Counted from the stretch's first letter, positions 6,975-15,769 are shown. The stretch: DNA of 16,473 nucleotides from Rhodanobacteraceae bacterium (GCA_025928735.1 JAICIW010000011.1:1-16473), one strand, 5' to 3'. Numbers and translations are program-made. Notes: generated by a model not told the origin, from the letters alone.

Positions 6975-8234
6975 ATGGACATCATTCATCTGCTCGCCGG
7001 CACCGCCGTCCAGACGCCGCTCACCGGCAAGCCGACCGGCAACGCCCAGCCCGGCGCGCAGTTTGCATCGGTTCTAGAGGATGCGACGAACGTCCACGGC
7101 ACACCCAAGGGATTGACGCTGCTTGCAGCGATCCGTGCGCCACACGTCGCCGCGACGACGAAAGACGCCGCCGACCAGGCGCTGCGCGCGAAGCTCGCGC
7201 CGGCCGATTTGCTGGCGTCGAAGGATGCCCAGCCCGAAGGCAAGGATGCGCCGAAGGCCGATCCGAAAGACGCGCAGAAATCTGAAGACCAGAACGTGCG
7301 GAAGCCGGGCAAAAAGGCAGACAGCGACGACAAGGGCAAGCATGCGCACGCCGCCGACGTCGCGACACCGAACACCCCGATCGCCGCTGCGATCAATGCC
7401 GCGCTTGCCGCGGTTGCCGCCCGGAATGGACAGGCGAGCGACTCCGGCAGGGCCACCGCTTCCGGCCAGCGCGCGGGTGATGCCACGCCGGGCAAGATCG
7501 CGAATGCCGACACACGCGGCACCGGCAGCCGCCATCAGCTCCAGCAACTGCAACAGACCGCTCAAGCCGTGAGTTCCGCCGCAACCTCCGATCACACCGG
7601 CGCGGACGCCGGCGCTTCGGGCAACGGGCAAGGCTTCGCATCGCAACTGCTTTCGGCCGCGGACGCGTCCTCGCATGCGATCGCGCCGACGCACGCCGAC
7701 AACGGCGCCGCATCGTCCGCGGTCAATGGGCTTCTCAGCATGAACGCCGCGCCGCAAGTCGCCAGCCACGCGACCGCACCGGCGATGGTTCCCACCGCGA
7801 CGCTGCAGGCACCGGTCGGTTCCATGCCCTGGCAGAACGAACTCGGCCAGCAGCTGATCCGCTTCAGCCAGCGCGGCGACCACCAGATCGAACTGCACCT
7901 GCACCCGAAGGAACTCGGCCCGCTGCAGATCAGCCTGCACGTCAATGATCAGGTTGCGCAGGCTCACTTCTTCGCAGCGCACGCGCAGGTTCGCGACGCG
8001 GTGCAGCAGGCGATCCCGCAACTTCGCGAAGCGCTGGCCGGCCAGGGCATCGCGCTCGGCGAAGCGATGGTAGGCCAGCAGCAACAGCAGCGTCAGGACT
8101 CGGGCAGCTTCGGCGGTTCATCGTCCTCGCCTTCGTTCGGCGGCGCGACGGAAGTCGAAAGCATCACGTCGGTACGCCCGGTCGCGAGCATATTGCCGCG
8201 AATCGGCGGCAGCGGCGTCGATCTGTACGCCTGA
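6975..8234 (+). CDS. fliK: Flagellar hook-length control protein FliK
   Basis: 419 aa. FliK is secreted as a molecular ruler and switches the export gate from hook to filament substrates. The N-terminal two thirds (residues about 1-275) are Ala/Asp/Lys-rich low complexity, as expected for the ruler part, with a basic stretch near residues 95-115. The conserved C-terminal Flg_hook domain begins near PWQNELGQQLIRF and includes QIELHLHPKELGPLQISLHV, the core that contacts FlhB. A Gln/Ser-rich tail (QQQQQRQDSGSFGGSSSS) follows. The start ATG has GAAGGG (6961-6966) 8 nt upstream. A 166-nt gap separates it from fliL. Confidence 0.95.
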   Translation: MDIIHLLAGTAVQTPLTGKPTGNAQPGAQFASVLEDATNVHGTPKGLTLLAAIRAPHVAATTKDAADQALRAKLAPADLLASKDAQPEGKDAPKADPKDAQKSEDQNVRKPGKKADSDDKGKHAHAADVATPNTPIAAAINAALAAVAARNGQASDSGRATASGQRAGDATPGKIANADTRGTGSRHQLQQLQQTAQAVSSAATSDHTGADAGASGNGQGFASQLLSAADASSHAIAPTHADNGAASSAVNGLLSMNAAPQVASHATAPAMVPTATLQAPVGSMPWQNELGQQLIRFSQRGDHQIELHLHPKELGPLQISLHVNDQVAQAHFFAAHAQVRDAVQQAIPQLREALAGQGIALGEAMVGQQQQQRQDSGSFGGSSSSPSFGGATEVESITSVRPVASILPRIGGSGVDLYA

Positions 8235-8307
8235 GAACATTCGCGCATCCCCGGTTCGCGCCGTCGTCCCACAAGGACGATCCGCATCTTTCAAAACCAC
8301 GGATAGC

Positions 8308-8327
8308 GCCCATTCCGGTGGGCTTTT
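8308..8327 (+). terminator. Terminator-like hairpin between fliK and fliL
   Basis: Stem GCCCA (8308-8312) / TGGGC (8319-8323), 6-nt loop TTCCGG, followed by TTTT (8324-8327). The stem is only 5 bp and the T run short, so it may be a weak terminator or attenuator between fliJK and fliL-R. The rest of the 8235-8400 gap shows no sigma-54 or sigma-28 element that I can support. Confidence 0.5.
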
Positions 8328-8400
8328 CCCGCAATGGTCGCGGCGCGCGGATCGGCATACTGCCTCCATCGATCGGAACCCGCTTCATAAAAGGCGACCC

Positions 8401-8874
8401 ATGAAATCTTCGCAACAAGGCATCGCCAAACTCTGGTTGATCCTCATCATTCTGCTGGTCGTGCTGCTGGGCGGGGGCGGCGCGGCCGGATGGCTGCTGC
8501 TCGGCAAACATGCCAAGCCGGCCGGCAGCGAAAAGGCCGCTGCCACCGCGCCGAAGCGCGCCGAAAAACCGGTGTTCCTCGACATCGATCCCTTCACCGT
8601 CAATCTCGAAGGCGGCGACCGCCTGCTGTACGTAGGCATGACGCTGCAGTTGGGCAATGAAGCCACCCAGGAATTCCTGCGGGCGCATCTGCCGCAGGTT
8701 CGCAATCGCATGCTGATGGTGCTCTCGGGTCAGGACGCCGGCACGCTGATTACCAGCGACGGCAAGCAGAAGCTGGCCGAGGCGATCCGCGCGTCATTGC
8801 TGAAGCAGTTCGCCGACGCGCAGCCCGCGCTGCTGGTGGACAAGGTGCTGTTCACCCAATTCATCGTGCAGTGA
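8401..8874 (+). CDS. fliL: Flagellar basal-body-associated protein FliL
   Basis: 157 aa, single-pass inner-membrane protein that surrounds the stator and supports torque and rod stability. After a short cytoplasmic end, residues about 11-34 form one hydrophobic helix with a Gly run (LILIILLVVLLGGGGAAGWL). The periplasmic domain carries the FliL pattern FLDIDPFTVNLEGG, then LQLGNEATQEFLRAHLPQVR and a C-terminal LLVDKVLFTQFIVQ. The start ATG has AAAAGG (8389-8394) 6 nt upstream. It ends at or just before the fliM start, which implies co-transcription with the switch genes. Confidence 0.95.
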   Translation: MKSSQQGIAKLWLILIILLVVLLGGGGAAGWLLLGKHAKPAGSEKAAATAPKRAEKPVFLDIDPFTVNLEGGDRLLYVGMTLQLGNEATQEFLRAHLPQVRNRMLMVLSGQDAGTLITSDGKQKLAEAIRASLLKQFADAQPALLVDKVLFTQFIVQ

Positions 8875-8885
8875 GCGCCGCGCCC

Positions 8886-9929
8886 ATGGCCGAAGACGAT
8901 CTGCTCTCCCAGGAAGAAATCGACGCCCTGCTCAACGGGCCGGGCGGCGACAAGAAGGATGCCGAAACCGGCAGCGTCGCGCGCATCCGCGCGTACGACC
9001 CGGCCTCGCAGCATCGGGTGATCCGCGAGCGCCTGCACGGGCTGGATCTGATCAACCAGCGTTTCGCGCGCCGTTTCCGGGTCGGCCTGTTCAACCTGAT
9101 CCGCCGCAGCGCCGACATCACCGTCGAAAGCATGCATTACCAGAGTTACCGGGATTTCGTGCGCAACGTGCCGGTGCCCACCAACCTCAACCTGGTCAGC
9201 ATGAAGCCGCTGCGCGGGACCGCGCTGGTGGTGTTTCCGCCCAACCTGATCTACATGGTGGTGGACAACCTGTTCGGCGGCGACGGCCGCTTCGTCACCA
9301 AATCCGAAGGCCGCGAATTCACCAACACCGAGCAGCGCATCATCCGCCGCTTGCTGGATCTTGCGCTCGACAGCTACCAGAAGTGCTGGCAGACGGTGTA
9401 CGCGCTGGAGATGGCGTACCTGCGCTCGGAAGTGCAGGCGAAATTCGCCAACATCACCAACTCGCCCAACGAGATCATCGTCAACACCACGTTCCACATC
9501 GACGTCGGCAACCTGAGCAGCTACTTCCAGATCTGCATCCCCTACTCGATGATCGAGCCGTTGCGCGACGTGCTGGCCAATCCGGCCATCGGCGCGCACG
9601 ACGGCAACGACCAGGGCTGGACGCAGCGCATGGCCGGCAAGCTGCGCGATTCCGAAGTGGACCTGGTGGCTGAATTCGTCACGGTGCCCAGCCGCATCCG
9701 CAAGGTGCGCGCGCTGAAAGTGGGCGACGTACTTCCGATCGAACTGCCGAAATCGGTGACCGCGCGCGTCCACGGCGTGCCGGTGCTCGAGTGCGAATAC
9801 GGCAGCCACAAGAACCAGCGCGCGCTGCGCGTGCAACGCGTCATCAACCATTCCAACCCGGACGGCGTTACCGCCGAAGTCTTCGTCAAAGGGCGCTTGC
9901 CGACAGCCCAGGAATCCGACCATGAGTAA
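8886..9929 (+). CDS. fliM: Flagellar motor switch protein FliM
   Basis: 347 aa from ATG 8886. FliM forms the C-ring wall and receives phospho-CheY. The N-terminal CheY-binding motif is DLLSQEEIDALL at residues 5-16. The middle domain (about residues 40-240) has RFARRFRVGLFNLIRRSADI and the LFGGDGR loop that contacts FliG. The C-terminal SpoA/FliN-like domain follows (VGDVLPIELPKSVTARVHGV). A GTG at 8871, overlapping the fliL stop as GTGA, would add five residues; ATG 8886 is preferred because it puts the CheY-binding motif at the very N-terminus as in homologues. It overlaps fliN by 8 nt (ATGAGTAA). Confidence 0.97.
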   Translation: MAEDDLLSQEEIDALLNGPGGDKKDAETGSVARIRAYDPASQHRVIRERLHGLDLINQRFARRFRVGLFNLIRRSADITVESMHYQSYRDFVRNVPVPTNLNLVSMKPLRGTALVVFPPNLIYMVVDNLFGGDGRFVTKSEGREFTNTEQRIIRRLLDLALDSYQKCWQTVYALEMAYLRSEVQAKFANITNSPNEIIVNTTFHIDVGNLSSYFQICIPYSMIEPLRDVLANPAIGAHDGNDQGWTQRMAGKLRDSEVDLVAEFVTVPSRIRKVRALKVGDVLPIELPKSVTARVHGVPVLECEYGSHKNQRALRVQRVINHSNPDGVTAEVFVKGRLPTAQESDHE

Positions 9930-10413
9930 ATCTGCCAAATCCGCCGCCAAGCCCGACGCCGCGGAAGATCTGAACGAACAGGCCGCCACCGCGACCGCCG
10001 AGGCCGATCCGTGGGCCGAAGCGCTGGCCGAACAGGCCGCCGCACCCGGCGCGCCCGCTGCCGATGCCGATGCCAAACCGGTGGCCACGCCGCGCAATGC
10101 GGGCGCCGACGTATTCCAGCCACTCAGCGCCAACGCCGACGGCGTCAACGCGCGCGACCTGGAAATGATCATGGACATCCCGGTGAAGCTGAGCGTGGAA
10201 CTCGGCCGCACCCGCCTCACCATCAAGCAACTGCTCGAACTGGCGCAAGGCTCGGTGGTGGAACTCGACGGCCTGCCCGGCGAGCCGATGGACATCCTGA
10301 TCAACGGTTACCTGATCGCGCAGGGCGAAGTGGTGGTGGTGGAAGACAAGTTCGGCATCCGCATCACCGAAATCATCACCCCTTCGGAGCGGCTGCAGCG
10401 GCTGAACCGCTGA
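9922..10413 (+). CDS. fliN: Flagellar motor switch protein FliN (long N-terminal extension)
   Basis: 163 aa. FliN forms the base of the C ring with FliM and binds FliH. The SpoA domain at about residues 78-160 is clear: MIMDIPVKLSVELGRTRLTI, then LLELAQGSVVELDGLPGEP, LINGYLIAQGEVVVVEDKFG and the ending ITEIITPSERLQRLN. The first 75 or so residues are an Ala/Asp/Glu-rich extension without evident fold, longer than in the shortest FliN proteins; DPWAEALAEQ in it resembles the DDWA-type segment seen in many FliN N-termini. It overlaps fliM by 8 nt and ends 7 nt before fliO. Confidence 0.97.
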   Translation: MSKSAKSAAKPDAAEDLNEQAATATAEADPWAEALAEQAAAPGAPAADADAKPVATPRNAGADVFQPLSANADGVNARDLEMIMDIPVKLSVELGRTRLTIKQLLELAQGSVVELDGLPGEPMDILINGYLIAQGEVVVVEDKFGIRITEIITPSERLQRLNR

Positions 10414-10420
10414 GCGTGCC

Positions 10421-10834
10421 ATGAGTGCCGCTGCATCTTCATCGGCCCTGCCGTCTTCCCTGACGGGCGCCGCAAATGTCGGCGGCCTCGCCGCGATGGG
10501 AAAAGTCGCGTTCGCGCTGCTGGTCATCGTCGGCGTGATCTTCCTGTGCGCGTGGCTGATCCGCCGATGGGGACCGGGCGGCGGTTCGCTCGGCCAGCGC
10601 ATCAAGCTGATCGCAGCCAAGGCGGTGGGTACCAAGGAACGCGTGGTCATCGTGGAAGTGGAAGGCACCTGGCTGGTACTCGGCGTCACCGCCGGCGGCA
10701 TCAGCAAGCTGCATGAATTGCCGGCCGATCAGGCCGCGCCGGCCCCGAAGGGACCGGTCGGCCCGGTGGGCGACACCTTTGCCAAACGCTTTGCCGCCGC
10801 GCTGAAACAGAATCTCGGCGGGGGCGGTCGATGA
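10421..10834 (+). CDS. fliO: Flagellar export gate assembly protein FliO
   Basis: 137 aa. FliO is a small bitopic membrane protein that helps FliP form its pentameric ring. One membrane helix lies at about residues 27-48 (VAFALLVIVGVIFLCAWLIR), followed by a basic cytoplasmic part with the family pattern IKLIAAKAVGTKERVVIVEV and WLVLGVTAGGISKLHELP. The C-terminal 35 residues are Pro/Gly-rich. It ends in an ATGA overlap with fliP. The ribosome site is weak, so translation may depend on coupling with fliN 7 nt upstream. Confidence 0.94.
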   Translation: MSAAASSSALPSSLTGAANVGGLAAMGKVAFALLVIVGVIFLCAWLIRRWGPGGGSLGQRIKLIAAKAVGTKERVVIVEVEGTWLVLGVTAGGISKLHELPADQAAPAPKGPVGPVGDTFAKRFAAALKQNLGGGGR

Positions 10835-11622
10835 CCGCGCTCATGCCTCGCGTTGCGCGGTGCCTGCGCGCCGCGCTGAAACCGGCGTGCCTGTTGCTGG
10901 TGCTGGCGGCGATCGTCGCGCTGCCGCACCTCGCGCACGCGCAGGCCACCCTGCCCGCGCTGACCAGCAAACCGACGGCCGATGGCGGCCAGCAATGGTC
11001 GATCCAATTGCAGACGCTGCTGCTGCTGACCAGCCTCGCATTCCTGCCGGCCGCGCTGCTGATGATGACCTGCTTCACGCGCATCATCATCGTCCTGAGC
11101 CTGTTGCGCACGGCACTGGGCACGTCCTCGGCCCCGCCCAACCAGGTGTTGCTGGGCCTGACGCTGTTCCTCACATTCTTCGTGATGGCGCCAACCTTCA
11201 GCCAGGCCTACGACACCGCATGGGCGCCGTTGAGCCAAGGCACCATCAACATGCAGCAGGCGCTCGACACCGGCAGCAAGCCGTTCCACAAGTTCATGAT
11301 CACGCAGACGCGCGAAACCGATCTCGCGATGTTTGCGCGACTGGCCAAGGCCGGCCCGATGCAGGGCCCGGACGACGTGCCGATGCGCGTGCTGGTACCG
11401 GCTTATGTCACCAGCGAATTGAAGACCGCCTTCCAGATCGGCTTCACCATTTTCATTCCGTTCCTGATCATCGACCTGGTGGTGGCCAGCGTGCTGATGG
11501 CGCTGGGCATGATGATGGTGCCGCCCGCCACGATCTCGCTGCCGTTCAAGTTGATGCTGTTCGTGCTGGTGGACGGCTGGCACTTGATCATCGGTTCACT
11601 CGTCCAGAGTTTTTCCGCCTGA
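10831..11622 (+). CDS. fliP: Flagellar type III export gate protein FliP
   Basis: 263 aa. FliP forms the core of the export gate pore with FliQ and FliR. A cleavable signal peptide is visible: basic start, hydrophobic stretch at residues 20-31 and a likely cut after AHA (A37|Q38), as known for flagellar FliP. The mature protein has the conserved membrane segments with MMTCFTRIIIVLSLLRTALG, PPNQVLLGLTLFLTFFVMAP, the VPAYVTSELKTAFQIGFTIF block and MMMVPPATISLPFKLMLFVL. It overlaps fliO by 4 nt and is followed by fliQ after 28 nt. Confidence 0.98.
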   Translation: MTALMPRVARCLRAALKPACLLLVLAAIVALPHLAHAQATLPALTSKPTADGGQQWSIQLQTLLLLTSLAFLPAALLMMTCFTRIIIVLSLLRTALGTSSAPPNQVLLGLTLFLTFFVMAPTFSQAYDTAWAPLSQGTINMQQALDTGSKPFHKFMITQTRETDLAMFARLAKAGPMQGPDDVPMRVLVPAYVTSELKTAFQIGFTIFIPFLIIDLVVASVLMALGMMMVPPATISLPFKLMLFVLVDGWHLIIGSLVQSFSA

Positions 11623-11650
11623 CCGGCGCTTCTCCCGCAAGGAACCCGAC

Positions 11651-11920
11651 ATGTCACCCGAAACCGTCATGAGCCTTTCGCATCACGCGATGATGGTGGC
11701 GTTGATGCTGTCGGCGCCGCTGCTGCTGACCGCACTGGCGGTCGGTTTGCTGGTGAGCCTGTTCCAGGCCGCGACCCAGATCAACGAAATGACCTTGTCG
11801 TTCATTCCGAAGATCCTCGGCGTGTGCGTGGTGGTGATCGTTGCAGGGCCGTGGATGGTGTCGGTGATCGTCGACTACACCACCGCGCTGCTGCAGAGCC
11901 TGCCGCTGCTGGTGCACTGA
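11651..11920 (+). CDS. fliQ: Flagellar type III export gate protein FliQ
   Basis: 89 aa, the exact usual length. FliQ forms helical hairpins around the FliP5-FliR1 complex in the inner membrane. Two hydrophobic segments are evident at about residues 14-38 (ALMLSAPLLLTALAVGLLVS) and 52-75 (GVCVVVIVAGPWMVSVIVDY). The loop between them has the family signature FQAATQINEMTLSFIPKI. AAGGAA (11639-11644) precedes the ATG by 6 nt. fliR starts 19 nt after its stop. Confidence 0.98.
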   Translation: MSPETVMSLSHHAMMVALMLSAPLLLTALAVGLLVSLFQAATQINEMTLSFIPKILGVCVVVIVAGPWMVSVIVDYTTALLQSLPLLVH

Positions 11921-11939
11921 GCGGCCTCGGAATCGCGCC

Positions 11940-12728
11940 GTGCTGACCGTCACCCACGCGCAACTTTACGCCTGGCTGGCGCTGTTCCTGTGGCCGTTCT
12001 TCCGGCTGCTCGCTTTCATGATGACCGCGCCGCTGCTCGGTCATTCGAGCATTCCGCGCACCGTGAAAATCGGGCTGGCCGCGCTGATCACCTTCGTGGT
12101 CGCGCCCGGCCTGCCCCCGTTTCCCGCCGTGCCGATCTGGTCGTGGGCCGGCCTCGGCATCATCGTCGAACAGATCCTGATCGGCGCTGCGCTCGGGCTG
12201 GTGATGCGCGTGATGTTTTCCGCAGTGATGGCGGCGGGCGATTTCATCGGCCTGCAAATGGGCTTGGCATTCGCGACGTTCGTGTCGCCCGACACCGGCA
12301 CCAACACCATGGTGCTGTCGCGGCTGTTCTACATGATCGCGTTGCTGATGTTCCTGGCGTTGAACGGCCACCTGATGGTGATCGAAACGCTGGCCTTCAG
12401 CTTCCACGCGCTGCCGGTCGGCGTCGCGGGCCTGAACGTGGGCGCGTTCGACTTGCTGGCGCGCTCCGGCGCCACGATTTTCTCCGCGGGTCTGGCGCTG
12501 GCCTTGCCGCTGATCGCGGCGCTGCTGATCGTCAACCTGTGCCTCGGCATCCTCAACCGTTCGGCGCCGCAGCTCACCGTGTTCTCGGTGGGTTTCCCGA
12601 TGTCGCTGACGCTGGGCCTCGCGCTGGTGAGTGTGCTGATGACCGACCTCGGCCGCTACCTCGACGCGTTGTTCGGCCAGGGGTTGCAAAGCCTGCAGGC
12701 GATGATTCAGGCGATGGCGCCGATTTGA
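11940..12728 (+). CDS. fliR: Flagellar type III export gate protein FliR
   Basis: 262 aa multi-spanning protein completing the export gate, one copy per FliP5FliQ4 complex. It starts with GTG at 11940 (reading MLTVTHAQLYAWL) behind a GGAA element. About six hydrophobic stretches span it; recognisable blocks are RLLAFMMTAPLLGHSSIPRT, EQILIGAALGLVMRVMFSAV, GDFIGLQMGLAFATFVSPDT and LNRSAPQLTVFSVGFPMSLT. It is the last gene of the + strand cluster and faces the 3' end of flgL across a 140-nt region that holds a repeat. flhB, often next in relatives, does not follow. Confidence 0.98.
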   Translation: MLTVTHAQLYAWLALFLWPFFRLLAFMMTAPLLGHSSIPRTVKIGLAALITFVVAPGLPPFPAVPIWSWAGLGIIVEQILIGAALGLVMRVMFSAVMAAGDFIGLQMGLAFATFVSPDTGTNTMVLSRLFYMIALLMFLALNGHLMVIETLAFSFHALPVGVAGLNVGAFDLLARSGATIFSAGLALALPLIAALLIVNLCLGILNRSAPQLTVFSVGFPMSLTLGLALVSVLMTDLGRYLDALFGQGLQSLQAMIQAMAPI

Positions 12729-12766
12729 GGCGATGCCGAATCAACTGACAGGCATTTCCCCATGCT

Positions 12767-12864
12767 CGTCATTCCGGCGAAAACAGGAACCCAGTGACTT
12801 TTGCATGATTTCGAAGCAAAAAAACCGGGTAACGGATATCGCTTCGCGATTCCGGGAATGGATC
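12767..12864 (+). repeat. REP-like intergenic repeat unit between fliR and flgL
   Basis: Begins CGTCATTCCGG (12767-12777), then GGAACCCAGTGACTTTTGC ending at 12804, the same core found twice between flgK and flgJ. The TTTTGC (12799-12804) can pair with GCAAAA (12816-12821). A perfect ATCGC-TTC-GCGAT hairpin follows (12838-12850), and ATTCCGGGAATGG at 12849-12861 gives an imperfect partner to the left end. It sits between two converging transcription units and may act as a bidirectional terminator. Confidence 0.7.
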
Positions 12865-12868
12865 ACGC

Positions 12869-14095
12869 TCACAGCAGATCGAACAAATTCATCTGCTTCA
12901 TCGACACGAACGCCTTCTGCGCGGCCTGCAGGCCGACGTTGCGCAGGCTGTATTCGGAGATCGCGGAGTTGTAGTCGAGGTCCACGAGGTCGGACTTGGT
13001 CTGCGCGTAGTTGAGCTGGCGGTTGCTGGCGACCTTATCGATCACGTCCAGCTCGTTGAGGCGCGAACCGACCGACGCGCGCACCATCAGCACGTTGTCG
13101 AGGCTGCCGTCGAACTCGGTCATCGCATTGCCGAGGGTGTTCTGCAGCGCGGCCTGCTGGGCCGGCGTGTCGGCGGGCTGCTTCAGGATCGCCAGCGCCT
13201 TCTCGAAGGTCTTGAAGAGATCGGTGTTGAAGTTCTGCGCCTGATCGACGGCGATCGCGTCGCCGTTCGCGGGCGTGCCGCTCAAGCTCAGCGACAAGCC
13301 GCCATATTGGATCGCCTGGCCCGACTGGTAGGGCTGCGCCGCCTGCAGCACGCTGCCGGAACCGTCCTGGATTTCATACGTGGCGACACCGGCGGTCACG
13401 GAGAACGCGATCTTGAAGGGCGTGCCGAAATTCGGATCGCTGCTGTTGACGACGTTCGGCCTGCCCTTGAAGGTGACGCTGCCGGTGTTGCCGCTTTCGG
13501 CGACAGCCATGAAGCCGGTCGCGCCGCGCGTGCCCTGGAACACGGTGCTGCCCGTGTCACTCACGTCCATCAGGCGCGATGCGTCGATCTGCTGTTGCCG
13601 GCTCGTATCCTGGTTCGGGTCGATCACCGTGTAGGTGACGGCGCCACCACTCATCACGAACGGCACGGATTTGTCCTGGTAACCGCCGAACAGATAGCGA
13701 CCGTTGCCGTCGGTGGCGTTGGCCTGACCGAGCACGGTTTCATAGACGCCCTGCAACTGGCTGGCGATCGAAGCGCGGTCGGCGTTGGTCAGGGTGCCGT
13801 TGGCCGCTTCCAGCATCAGCGTCTTGGCGCTGCTGACCGCATTGCCCACGCTGTTGAGCACGCTTTCTTCCATCGACAACGCGTTGCGGGCGCTGACCCG
13901 TGAATCGGTGTACTGGCTGGTGATCGCCTGCGCCTGACTGACTTGCACGGCGCGTGAAGCGGCCTGCGGATCGTCCGACGGACGCATCACGCGCTGGCCG
14001 GATGCGATCTGCTGGCCCACGTGCGAAAGCTCCGCCTGCTGCTGGTTCATTGAACGCATGCTCTGGGCGTAAAGGGTTTGGGTGCTGATGCGCAT
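12869..14095 (-). CDS. flgL: Flagellar hook-associated protein 3 FlgL
   Basis: 408 aa hook-filament junction protein, secreted by the type III apparatus. The N-terminus MRISTQTLYAQSMRSMNQQQ followed by GQQIASGQRVMRPSDDPQAA is the flagellin-family D0/D1 region with the FlgL signature. The C-terminus returns to the coiled region (RLNELDVIDKVASNRQLNYA, then SDLVDLDYNSAISEYSLRN) and ends AFVSMKQMNLFDLL. The central 150-300 region is the variable domain. The start ATG at 14095 has AGAGGGA (complement of 14104-14110) 8 nt upstream. It lies 18 nt after flgK and is almost certainly co-transcribed with it. Confidence 0.97.
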   Translation of the reverse strand: MRISTQTLYAQSMRSMNQQQAELSHVGQQIASGQRVMRPSDDPQAASRAVQVSQAQAITSQYTDSRVSARNALSMEESVLNSVGNAVSSAKTLMLEAANGTLTNADRASIASQLQGVYETVLGQANATDGNGRYLFGGYQDKSVPFVMSGGAVTYTVIDPNQDTSRQQQIDASRLMDVSDTGSTVFQGTRGATGFMAVAESGNTGSVTFKGRPNVVNSSDPNFGTPFKIAFSVTAGVATYEIQDGSGSVLQAAQPYQSGQAIQYGGLSLSLSGTPANGDAIAVDQAQNFNTDLFKTFEKALAILKQPADTPAQQAALQNTLGNAMTEFDGSLDNVLMVRASVGSRLNELDVIDKVASNRQLNYAQTKSDLVDLDYNSAISEYSLRNVGLQAAQKAFVSMKQMNLFDLL

Positions 14096-14113
14096 GGCGG
14101 GATTCCCTCTCGA

Positions 14114-15739
14114 TTACCGCAAGCCCAGGATGGCGTCGAAGATGGTGGAACCGGTCTGGATGACCTTGGCGTTGGCTTGGTAGTACTGCTGGTAGCGCAC
14201 GAGGTTGGCCGCTTCCTCGTCGAGGTTCACGCCGGACTGCGACTGCTGCACGTCGGTCAACTGGTCGCTCAGGCTTTGCTGGGCTTTCAGGTTCACCTGC
14301 ACGATGTTGGTACGGTTGCCGACGTCGCCGACCAGCGACGCATAGGCCTGGTTGAAACTGGCGGTGCCGCCGACCAGCGACTGCGACTGCAGGGCTTGCA
14401 GCGCCAGCGCGTTCTTGTTGTTGCCCGTGCCGCCGCCGGTGTCGGCCGCGGCGAGCTTGGCCGGATCACCGATGACGTTCTGGAAACCCGAGGCGGCGAT
14501 GCGCGTGGGCTGCACCTGGAAGCGATCGCCATCGGCCAGATTGGCCGGGTTGCTCACCGTCACCGTGACGCCGCCGAAACTCAACTGGTTGCTGGCACTC
14601 AGCGTCGCGGTGGTGCTTTCGCCAGTGTCGGCGCGCGTGACCTTGAAGTTGCCGCTGGTAGCGTCGTAGCGCACGTCGTAATCGCTGGCGGTGAGCTGGT
14701 TTGCATTCGCGGGATCGAACGCGACGGTCATCGACGCCGTGCCGGTGTTGCGCGCGTTCGCGTACACCAGCGGCTGGCCGATCGCGAACATGTCGCCACC
14801 GGCGTCGCCATTCAGGTCGATGCCCGCGCGATGCTGCGTGTTGATGCCTTCGGCGAACGACACCGCAAGCTGGCCGAGCTTGTTGCGGGTCGGGTTCAAG
14901 GTTTCATCGCGGAACGTCAGCAAGCCACCCAGCGTGCCGCCGGAAAAAGTGGAGTCCTGTATCTCGACCAGATTGCCCGACGCATCGCGGTAGCCGATCG
15001 AGGTGCGGCTGGGATCGGCGGACGATGGCATGGTTTCCAAATCGAACTGCCTGCCGCCGCTGACCAGCGGCTGGCCGTTGCCGAAAGAAATGTTGTAGCT
15101 GCCGCTGTCCTGCGTGGACACGCGCACGTTCACGCGCTTGCTCAAATCTGCCACCAGCTGGTCGCGCTGGTCGAGCAGGCTGTTGGGCGCCTGGCCCTGC
15201 TTGGCCTTGGCCAGCGCAATCTGGGTATTGAGATTCGCGATTTGCGTGGCGGTGTTGTTGATCTGGGTGACCTCGTCGTGCAATTGGCCGTCGAGACCCG
15301 AGGCCATGTCGGAGAGGTAACTGTCGAAGGAACGAAACTGCGCGCTCAAGGTGTCGGCGCTGCCGATCACGCCTTGGCGCGCAGCCGGGTCGGAGGGGGT
15401 ACTCGCGAGGTCCGACACCGAGGAAAAGAACTTCTGCATCAGCGGTGCGAGGCCGGAATCCTGATCGGCCAGCAGGTTGTCGATCTGGCTCACCTGGGTC
15501 TGGTAGGCGTCCAGCGCGCTGGTCTTGCTGTTGGCGCTGTTGAGCTGCTGGGAAATGTAGCTGTCGAACTGGCGCTGGATGCCCTGCACGTTCACGCCCT
15601 GCGCGGCCGGCAACTCGCCCAGCTCCACCACCTGCCGGTTGTAACCCGGGGTGTAGACGTTGCTGATGTTGTTGCTGGCGGTGTTGAACGCGGCACTGGC
15701 GGCATTCAGACCACTCAATCCGATGGAGAAAATGCTCAC
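14114..15739 (-). CDS. flgK: Flagellar hook-associated protein 1 FlgK
   Basis: 541 aa, close to the enterobacterial length of about 547. FlgK is the first junction protein added on the completed hook. The N-terminus SIFSIGLSGLNAASAAFNTA with SNNISNVYTPGYNRQ is the conserved rod/hook/HAP signature. The C-terminus has GVNLDEEAANLVRYQQYYQA and ends IFDAILGLR, the HAP1 signature. The start is GTG at 15739, supported by AAGGAAAA (complement of 15746-15753) 6 nt upstream and by the homologous beginning. A sigma-28-like promoter lies 31 nt upstream, suggesting flgKL can be expressed apart from flgJ. Confidence 0.98.
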   Translation of the reverse strand: MSIFSIGLSGLNAASAAFNTASNNISNVYTPGYNRQVVELGELPAAQGVNVQGIQRQFDSYISQQLNSANSKTSALDAYQTQVSQIDNLLADQDSGLAPLMQKFFSSVSDLASTPSDPAARQGVIGSADTLSAQFRSFDSYLSDMASGLDGQLHDEVTQINNTATQIANLNTQIALAKAKQGQAPNSLLDQRDQLVADLSKRVNVRVSTQDSGSYNISFGNGQPLVSGGRQFDLETMPSSADPSRTSIGYRDASGNLVEIQDSTFSGGTLGGLLTFRDETLNPTRNKLGQLAVSFAEGINTQHRAGIDLNGDAGGDMFAIGQPLVYANARNTGTASMTVAFDPANANQLTASDYDVRYDATSGNFKVTRADTGESTTATLSASNQLSFGGVTVTVSNPANLADGDRFQVQPTRIAASGFQNVIGDPAKLAAADTGGGTGNNKNALALQALQSQSLVGGTASFNQAYASLVGDVGNRTNIVQVNLKAQQSLSDQLTDVQQSQSGVNLDEEAANLVRYQQYYQANAKVIQTGSTIFDAILGLR

Positions 15740-15769
15740 TGTCGGTTTTCCTTCGAAGCTCTGTTGACG

